Assembly (NCBI GenBank): GCA_964620605.1
Contig: CAZUHQ010000038.1
Span: forward strand, 1 to 31,208
Source of the DNA: Thalassotalea_E sp964620605
GTDB lineage: Bacteria > Pseudomonadota > Gammaproteobacteria > Enterobacterales > Alteromonadaceae
DNA: 31,208 bases
Reading direction: 5' to 3'
The position numbers were made by a program, and so were the translations under genes. The notes beneath the pieces are model-generated. The model was not told the origin of the DNA. It worked only from the letters and a program-made list of their open reading frames with translations, and did not search any database. The stretch's first letter is position 1, and each line of letters begins with the position of its first letter. Positions 25,379 through 31,208 of this stretch are shown here, one piece after another.

Positions 25379-25390
25379 TTTAACGTTAAA
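25379..25390. promoter_or_regulatory. 12-bp perfect palindrome, possible operator
   Basis: TTTAACGTTAAA is a perfect palindrome roughly midway between the divergent amgK and lptD starts. No family is assigned. AT-rich palindromes of this size arise by chance fairly often, so confidence is low. Confidence 0.3.
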
Positions 25391-25465
25391 ATAATGATTC
25401 GTGCGCTTTTTATCGGTTAACACCAAATAATGAGCTAACAATAAATACTATTTTCCGGACCGTTA

Positions 25466-27745
25466 ATGCCTTTTTTTCGAACATCGCTATTATTATTTAT
25501 TGGCACATTAACTAGTTATCAAGTCACCGCACAATCCGAGGAACCAGATGCCAACGTTGCTGTGCTCTGCCCGGTGCCAAGCTATCAAAAAATCCAAACG
25601 GATGTTTCCCCGCTTGATGTCAACGCCATCAATATCTGGTCAAACACTTCGACAATAGAAAAAGATCAGTTTGCCAAGTTTTCAGGCGGTGTCACCCTGT
25701 TTAAAAAAGATCATACTGTGGTTGCCGATGAAATTGAAATTAACCAGCTAACTTCTTTGGTGAATGCAAAAGGAAATATTCACTTTCAAAATCAAGGCGT
25801 TGATGTTTTTGCTTCACAATTAAAAGCGAGTAAGGAATTGCGAGCGACGGTATTATCTGATACCTCGTATCAATTAGCCAATAATCCTGGGCACGGCCAG
25901 GCAGGCACTATCGCCATTACCGCCGATGGCACTTTGAGTCTGGTGGATTCAAGTTTTACCACTTGCTATGGTGAAGTCCCCGACTGGCTGCTACAGGCCA
26001 GTGAAATTAATATTTCCACCGCAGACAATCACGGTGAAGCCTATAATGCCAGATTCAAACTCTTTGGCGTACCTGTGCTCTATATTCCCTATTTTTCTTT
26101 CCCGGTCAATAATGAAAGAAAATCCGGTTTTTTATATCCTAAGATCAGCACCAGCGGCCGCTCAGGGCTGACGGTAGAGTTACCCTATTACTGGAATATC
26201 GCGCCGAATATGGATGCAACGTTAACGCCACGCTATATGTCAAAGCGTGGCGTGCAGCTGTTATCGGAATTTCGTTATTTATCTGGCTTACAGCAAGGGA
26301 CGTTCAATATTGAATACCTGAATAAAGACGATGAATTGAAAAACAATAATGATGATCGCTACTTGGCACGTTGGCAACACGTTGGTACTTTCTCCGATAA
26401 CTTCCGCGCCTATGTCGACTACACCACCATCAGTGATGATAATTATCTGGTGGATATCAACAGTGAGCAATATAACTCTAACGACGCCTATTTGTACCAG
26501 GTTGCAGAGCTCGCCTACTTTAAAGAAAACTGGCAAACAAAAATATTATTGCAAGATTTTGAAGTACTAGGTAATCATCAAACCAGCTATAAAACCCTGC
26601 CGCATATCGAATTTAAGAGTTTTCAGCCGCTGCCGTTTCTCAATGGTCAGTTTGATATTTACTCAGAGATAACCCGTTTTCAAAGTGATAATTCAGCTTT
26701 ACCACAAGCCGATCGTTATCATATCGAGGCTGGTACCATTTTTCCCTATTCGACACCGGCCTGGTTTTTAAACTCTGAGTTTAAGTTACTACAAACCAAC
26801 TATTACCAGACGCGCATCAACACTCATCACCAGTTAGAGAAAAACGTCTCCCGCACCTTGCCAAAAGTACGGTTTCACGGCGGTATCAATTTCGATCGCC
26901 CAATGCAGTTCTCCAAGCGCGATTACACCCAGACGCTGGAACCACAATTGCAATATCTCTATATTCCGGATGAAGAACAAAGTAATATCGGCCTGTACGA
27001 TACCACCAGCTTACAAGACGACTATAACGGCCTGTTCCGCGATAAACGCTTTAGTGGTTTAGACAGAATTGCCCAGGCCAATCAATATTCCTGGGGTCTT
27101 ACCAGCCGGATACTGAACCCGCTAAGTGAAGAAGTGTTCCGTATGAGCCTTGGCCGTATTGTTTACCTTAACAACACCAACGATGAACTCGATAGCGACC
27201 AACAGATCACCACCGATGAATCAGCGCTTGCTGCTGAGGTATTTATGCAAATTAATCGTCACTGGCAGTTTAGTGGCGACATTCAATACAACACCAAAGA
27301 CAACAGCACCAATAAAAGCCAAAGCACACTGGATTACTTTTTAGATAAAAATCGTTCAATTCAATTGAACCATAGATATACTCGCAATGTCTCAGGAACA
27401 AGTCTTGAACAAGTTTCTTTACTGGCCAACTTTGCCCTGAATAAAGATTGGCAATTTGTCGGGCGTTTAACGCAAGACTTACAAAATAAACGAAGTTTGG
27501 AAAGCTATGCCGGCTTACAATATCAAAGCTGCTGCTGGGCAATACGCTTTGCGTATCATCGCCATATCAATTCAAACATAGACGAACAAAACGTTAATCA
27601 TGAAAACCGCGATGAATTCGATAGCGGTTTCATGATACAGTTTGTGATAAAAGGATTAGGTGGCGCGCAAAAACCAGTAACGACGGATGAAATGTTTAAT
27701 TCCAGCATTTTTGGTTATAAACGCCCTTATTTTCTCAACAATTAA
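25466..27745 (+). CDS. lptD: LPS-assembly outer-membrane protein LptD
   Basis: LptD is the outer-membrane translocon that, with LptE, inserts LPS into the outer leaflet. The 759 residues show a signal peptide (cleavage near TAQ23), an N-terminal LptA/OstA-like beta-jellyroll (about 50-200: FSGGVTLFKKDHTVVADEIEI), and a large C-terminal barrel. The four conserved cysteines are present: Cys35, Cys167 and the pair Cys689-Cys690. This matches the E. coli pattern (31, 173, 724, 725) of interlocking disulfides needed for function. The ribosome-binding site is weak. It heads the lptD-surA-pdxA-rsmA-apaG operon. I did not see the sigma-E promoter that drives the E. coli operon. Confidence 0.98.
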   Translation: MPFFRTSLLLFIGTLTSYQVTAQSEEPDANVAVLCPVPSYQKIQTDVSPLDVNAINIWSNTSTIEKDQFAKFSGGVTLFKKDHTVVADEIEINQLTSLVNAKGNIHFQNQGVDVFASQLKASKELRATVLSDTSYQLANNPGHGQAGTIAITADGTLSLVDSSFTTCYGEVPDWLLQASEINISTADNHGEAYNARFKLFGVPVLYIPYFSFPVNNERKSGFLYPKISTSGRSGLTVELPYYWNIAPNMDATLTPRYMSKRGVQLLSEFRYLSGLQQGTFNIEYLNKDDELKNNNDDRYLARWQHVGTFSDNFRAYVDYTTISDDNYLVDINSEQYNSNDAYLYQVAELAYFKENWQTKILLQDFEVLGNHQTSYKTLPHIEFKSFQPLPFLNGQFDIYSEITRFQSDNSALPQADRYHIEAGTIFPYSTPAWFLNSEFKLLQTNYYQTRINTHHQLEKNVSRTLPKVRFHGGINFDRPMQFSKRDYTQTLEPQLQYLYIPDEEQSNIGLYDTTSLQDDYNGLFRDKRFSGLDRIAQANQYSWGLTSRILNPLSEEVFRMSLGRIVYLNNTNDELDSDQQITTDESALAAEVFMQINRHWQFSGDIQYNTKDNSTNKSQSTLDYFLDKNRSIQLNHRYTRNVSGTSLEQVSLLANFALNKDWQFVGRLTQDLQNKRSLESYAGLQYQSCCWAIRFAYHRHINSNIDEQNVNHENRDEFDSGFMIQFVIKGLGGAQKPVTTDEMFNSSIFGYKRPYFLNN

Positions 27746-27764
27746 AGATAGATATAGAAATTAA

Positions 27765-29045
27765 ATGAAAACCTTATTAAAAATTTGTGCATTATCCGCT
27801 GTGCTAATGGGCACGAGTATCCAGGCAAAAGAAGTAGAACTAGATAAAGTTGCCGCGATAGTCAATTCCGGTGTTGTCCTGGAATCGGAAGTTAAAGAAC
27901 TGATCACCAATATTAAAAACCAGGCAAGCAAGAATAACCAAGGTTTACCGAGCGATAAAGCGTTGCGCGTGCAAGTGATGGATAAACTGATCAATGATAA
28001 CCTGATCGCCCAGATAGGCGAGCGTATGGGCATTCAAATCAGTGATGCACAGTTAGATCAAACCTTAACTACCATGGCACAGGACAATAAGCTGACACTG
28101 GAAGAATTTCGTCAAACTATCGTCAGCGAAGGCCTGGATTATGAAAAGTATCGCGAAAACGTGCGCAACGAATTGATTTCCGGTGAAGTCAAACGCAATA
28201 GCGTACGTCGTCGCATCTACATCTCGCCACAAGAAATTACTAACTTGCTCTCGGCAATGAAAGAGCAAACCAATAGCGATGTTGAATATCGTCTAGGTCA
28301 CATCTTAATTGAATTTCCGCCTGAGCCCACTCAGGAAGACATGAACGCTGCCAAAGAGCGCGCGGAAAAAGTTATCGAGCTGCTGAACAAAGGCAGTGAT
28401 TTTGCCAAAATCGCCATCGCATCATCAGGTGGTGCCGAGGCGTTAGAAGGTGGTGACTTGGGCTGGAAAAATATCAATGAAATGCCAACCTTGTTTTCGG
28501 AAATCATCGACGGTCAGGACAAAGGTTCAATATTTGGTCCGATCCGTACAGGCCTTGGCTTTAGCATAGTGAAAATCCTCGATATCCGTGGTCGTCAGGT
28601 GGTTGAAGTCGAAGAAGTCAACTCTCGCCATATATTAATCGAACCATCGATTATCTTAAGTGAAGCAAAAGCCGAACAAATGCTCAAAGAGTTCCGTGAG
28701 CAAATCTTAGCTGGTGAAGCAGACTTTGGTGAATTAGCAAAACAGCATTCAGACGGGCCAACATCGGTTAAAGGAGGAGAACTCGGCTGGACAGATCCAA
28801 AAAACTACGATCCGGCATTTGCCGATGCCCTAGCCAAGTTAAAAGTTGATGAAATTTCAATGCCGTTTCGCTCATCTTTTGGCTGGCATTTGGCACAACT
28901 CACTGGTCGTCGTACCTTAGACGCCACCGAGCAAATGAATGAGAATCGCGCCTATCAACTGCTTTATAAGCGCAAGTTTTCAATGGAAAGTGCCCGCTGG
29001 ATCAAAGAACTACGCGATGAAGCTTATATCGAAATGATGGAGTAG
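27765..29045 (+). CDS. surA: periplasmic chaperone and peptidyl-prolyl isomerase SurA
   Basis: SurA escorts unfolded outer-membrane proteins across the periplasm to the BAM complex; LptD is among its clients in E. coli. The 426 residues (E. coli 428) have a signal peptide (to about IQA21), a chaperone N-domain (ELDKVAAIVNSGVVLESEV...), and two parvulin domains beginning near YRLGHILIEFP (about 176) and SRHILIEPS (about 287). Each has the GGDLGW or GGELGW signature. A short C-terminal helix completes the chaperone module. It lies 19 bp after lptD. Confidence 0.98.
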   Translation: MKTLLKICALSAVLMGTSIQAKEVELDKVAAIVNSGVVLESEVKELITNIKNQASKNNQGLPSDKALRVQVMDKLINDNLIAQIGERMGIQISDAQLDQTLTTMAQDNKLTLEEFRQTIVSEGLDYEKYRENVRNELISGEVKRNSVRRRIYISPQEITNLLSAMKEQTNSDVEYRLGHILIEFPPEPTQEDMNAAKERAEKVIELLNKGSDFAKIAIASSGGAEALEGGDLGWKNINEMPTLFSEIIDGQDKGSIFGPIRTGLGFSIVKILDIRGRQVVEVEEVNSRHILIEPSIILSEAKAEQMLKEFREQILAGEADFGELAKQHSDGPTSVKGGELGWTDPKNYDPAFADALAKLKVDEISMPFRSSFGWHLAQLTGRRTLDATEQMNENRAYQLLYKRKFSMESARWIKELRDEAYIEMME

Positions 29046-29055
29046 GACGCTGAAT

Positions 29056-30039
29056 ATGGTCAAACGTATTGCAGTAACGCCAGGCGAGCCAGCAGGCATA
29101 GGTCCGGATTTAGCCATCGCTATGGCACAACAGGCCTGGTCAGAGCAAATCATAGTGGTCGCATCTCCTGAATTACTCAAAGAGCGAGCCGCAGCCTTAG
29201 GGGCTGACATCAAGTTTATTGAATATGATGTCAATCAAGCACCAGCGCCACAAGTCGCTAATACCATGACGGTATTGCCGGTAGCGCTCGATGTTCCCTG
29301 TGTTGCCGGACAACTGGATGCCGCTAACGGCCATTACGTCGTTGAAACCTTACGTATCGCCTGCGAGAAAAATATCAATGGCGAATTTGACGCAGTGGTC
29401 ACAGGCCCAGTGCATAAAGGTTTGATTAACCAGGCAGGTATAGCATTTAGCGGTCATACCGAATATTTCGCCCATCAGGCAAACTGCTCTGATGTGGTGA
29501 TGATGCTGGCAACCGAAGGGCTACGGGTCGCCTTAGTGACCACACATATTCCACTGGCTTATGTCTCAAAAGCCATCACCCCTGAGCGTTTAACCAAGGT
29601 CACTAATATTCTTAATCAGGATTTGATCACTAAGTTTGGCATTAAAACACCAAAAATTTACGTCTGTGGTATTAATCCCCACGCAGGAGAAGGCGGCCAC
29701 CTTGGTCGTGAAGAAATCGAAGTAATGGAACCAACTTTAGAACAGCTAAGAGCCGAAGGGGTTAACGTGATTGGTCCTTTGCCTGCTGATACCATTTTTC
29801 AGGATAAATACCTCAAAGATGCGGATGCGATTTTAAGCATGTATCACGATCAGGGCTTGCCGGTGCTGAAATACAAAGGTTTTGGTAATTCCGTCAATAT
29901 TACTTTAGGGCTGCCGTTTATCAGAACTTCGGTCGATCATGGTACGGCCGTTGAGCTTGCCGGTAGCAATCAGGCAGATCCCGGCAGTTTTTATCAAGCG
30001 ATAAATACCGCCATCACTTTAGCTAATAACCAGCAGTAG
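29056..30039 (+). CDS. pdxA: 4-hydroxythreonine-4-phosphate dehydrogenase PdxA
   Basis: PdxA oxidises 4-phosphohydroxy-L-threonine in the deoxyxylulose-5-phosphate-dependent pathway to pyridoxal phosphate. The 327 residues (E. coli 329) carry TPGEPAGIGPD at the N-terminus, TGPVHKGLINQAG, the metal-ligand His segments (THIPLAYV, NPHAGEGGHLGREE, MYHDQGLPVLKY) and the RTSVDHGTAVELAG end motif. The ATG is preceded by TAGGA, 10 bp after surA. Confidence 0.98.
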   Translation: MVKRIAVTPGEPAGIGPDLAIAMAQQAWSEQIIVVASPELLKERAAALGADIKFIEYDVNQAPAPQVANTMTVLPVALDVPCVAGQLDAANGHYVVETLRIACEKNINGEFDAVVTGPVHKGLINQAGIAFSGHTEYFAHQANCSDVVMMLATEGLRVALVTTHIPLAYVSKAITPERLTKVTNILNQDLITKFGIKTPKIYVCGINPHAGEGGHLGREEIEVMEPTLEQLRAEGVNVIGPLPADTIFQDKYLKDADAILSMYHDQGLPVLKYKGFGNSVNITLGLPFIRTSVDHGTAVELAGSNQADPGSFYQAINTAITLANNQQ

Positions 30040-30066
30040 CCGTTTCTAGCGGAGCAATATTAATAT

Positions 30067-30885
30067 ATGAGCAAAAATTCTCATTTAGGCCACCAGGCAA
30101 AAAAACGCTTTGGGCAAAACTTTCTGCACAATGAAGCGATAATTAGCCAGATTGTCGATGCAATCAACCCAGAGCCAGATGATAACTTAATTGAAATCGG
30201 CCCTGGTCTAGGTGCGTTAACCGAACCGGTAATTGAGCGCGCCGGCGATATTTCAGTGGTTGAACTGGACAGAGATCTCGCCCACAGACTGCGTCATCAC
30301 CCGTTTTTAGCTAAACATTTAACCATCTATGAACAAGATGCGTTAAAGTTTGATTTTGCCAGTCTGGCAACCGATAGCCAACCACTACGCATTTTTGGTA
30401 ACTTGCCTTATAACATTTCAACGCCACTGATTTTTCATTTGCTGTCATTTAAAGATAAAGTGAAAGACATGCACTTTATGCTGCAAAAAGAAGTGGTTGA
30501 GCGTATGGCTGCAGGCCACAATTGCAAAGCATTTGGCCGGTTATCAATAATGACCCAATATCAATGTCAGGTAATGCCGGTGATGGAAATTGGCCCGGAA
30601 GCATTTCAACCGCCGCCGAAAGTAGACTCAGCAATCGTGCGCTTGATCCCACACAAGACCATCAAAAACCCGGTAAAAAATCTCAAGACCTTAAATCAGG
30701 TGTGTCTGACTGCATTTAATCAACGCCGAAAAACCATCAGAAACAGTTTCAAAAAACTTGTCGATGCCAAGCAACTAGCAAGCATAGGATTAGACCCCAG
30801 CTTACGCCCGGAAAATTTAACGCTAAACGACTATATTGCATTAGCTAACTTTGTTGATGATAATCCAGTTACCAGTAACGAATAA
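30067..30885 (+). CDS. rsmA: 16S rRNA dimethyladenosine transferase RsmA (KsgA)
   Basis: RsmA dimethylates A1518 and A1519 in helix 45 of 16S rRNA, a late 30S assembly checkpoint. The 272 residues (E. coli 273) show KKRFGQNFLHN, the SAM-binding EIGPGLGALTEPV, the acidic VVELDRDL, and the catalytic NLPYNIS motif. The rest is the FxPPPKVDSAIVRLIP segment and a helical C-domain with FNQRRKTIRNS. GGAG lies before the ATG, 27 bp after pdxA. Loss of this enzyme gives kasugamycin resistance in E. coli. Confidence 0.98.
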   Translation: MSKNSHLGHQAKKRFGQNFLHNEAIISQIVDAINPEPDDNLIEIGPGLGALTEPVIERAGDISVVELDRDLAHRLRHHPFLAKHLTIYEQDALKFDFASLATDSQPLRIFGNLPYNISTPLIFHLLSFKDKVKDMHFMLQKEVVERMAAGHNCKAFGRLSIMTQYQCQVMPVMEIGPEAFQPPPKVDSAIVRLIPHKTIKNPVKNLKTLNQVCLTAFNQRRKTIRNSFKKLVDAKQLASIGLDPSLRPENLTLNDYIALANFVDDNPVTSNE

Positions 30886-30903
30886 ATAACTTACAGCAGC
30901 CTT

Positions 30904-31208
30904 ATGAGTGACGACTTCAGTGTCTCAATAAAAACCGCCTATATTCCAGCGCAGTCAAATCAGCAGGAGCAAAGGTACACTTTTAGCTATACCATCACCA
31001 TTAGTAATCAGGGAGCCAAAACGGCTCAACTGCTCTCTCGCTACTGGTTGATCACCGATGCCAATGGCGATAAATCCACGGTAGTCGGTGAAGGCGTTGT
31101 TGGCAAACAGCCCAAAATAGCACCTAATAGCAGCTTTGAATACACTAGTGGTTGCATACTGAAAACCCCGGTTGGCACTATGGAAGGTCATTATCAATTT
31201 GTCGATGA
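30904..31208 (+). CDS. apaG: ApaG protein, cut by the window end
   Basis: Only the first 101 codons are present. The translation begins MSDDFSVSIKTAYIPAQS and continues with FSYTITISNQGAKTAQLLSRYW, VVGEGVVGKQPKIAPNSSFEYTSG and GTMEGHYQFVD, the characteristic ApaG (DUF525) fibronectin-like beta fold. E. coli ApaG has 125 residues, so about 24 are missing. The biochemical role is unclear. Its place after rsmA matches E. coli, where apaH, a diadenosine tetraphosphatase, comes next. Confidence 0.96.
   Translation, partial: MSDDFSVSIKTAYIPAQSNQQEQRYTFSYTITISNQGAKTAQLLSRYWLITDANGDKSTVVGEGVVGKQPKIAPNSSFEYTSGCILKTPVGTMEGHYQFVD

Noticed and set aside
25300..25465. Sigma-E promoter for lptD
   Set aside because: I looked for GGAACTT with a TCTGA-like box 15-17 bp downstream and found no match.
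27761..28033. 90-residue leftward frame opposite the surA start
   Set aside because: It is antisense to the SurA signal peptide and N-domain and has no independent support.
1..31208. Mobile elements, CRISPR arrays, tRNA or rRNA genes, defence systems
   Set aside because: I read through both strands for transposase motifs, spaced direct repeats, tRNA-like CCA ends and rRNA segments and saw none.

Overview
The window is a chromosomal segment of a marine gammaproteobacterium of the order Alteromonadales, probably Colwelliaceae (Colwellia or Thalassotalea-like). This is inferred from gene order, protein style, moderate GC and AT-rich gaps; I cannot run a search. It has no RNA genes, insertion sequences, prophage, CRISPR array or defence island. 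Most of it is conserved core genome with small lineage-specific inserts.

Left part (1-6419): a leftward TonB-dependent receptor, leftward glucose-6-phosphate isomerase (pgi) and a rightward LacI-type repressor. The palindrome GACAGCGCTGTC occurs before both the receptor and pgi. At pgi it overlaps a perfect TTGACA -35 box. The three genes look like a small carbohydrate uptake and metabolism regulon.

Middle part (6423-17304): a leftward cluster plsC-rraB-small membrane protein, with a TTG start for plsC and an 11-bp overlap between plsC and rraB. Then come a MipA/OmpV-like outer-membrane protein, a GST-fold protein, and a large acyl-CoA dehydrogenase behind a PsrA-like operator. These are followed by an exported protein with a transglutaminase-like Cys/His/Glu triad, an MscS channel next to a GAF-GAF-GGDEF-EAL protein, a small Cys-rich lipoprotein, and a 2-oxoglutarate/Fe(II) oxygenase.

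Right part (17468-31208): the neighbourhood known from E. coli, rapA-rluA ... djlA <-> lptD-surA-pdxA-rsmA-apaG, with apaG cut by the window end. Two genes (DUF3530-like and SYLF/Ysc84-like) sit between rluA and djlA. The peptidoglycan-recycling pair amgK-murU sits between djlA and lptD, reading away from lptD. The block combines RNA polymerase recycling, rRNA modification, LPS and outer-membrane protein assembly, vitamin B6 synthesis and cell-wall recycling.

I did not find a clearly new multi-gene system. The best leads are the LacI/receptor/pgi regulon, the exported transglutaminase-like protein, the unlisted 53-residue membrane protein after rraB, the PsrA-like site, and the layered hairpins before rapA.
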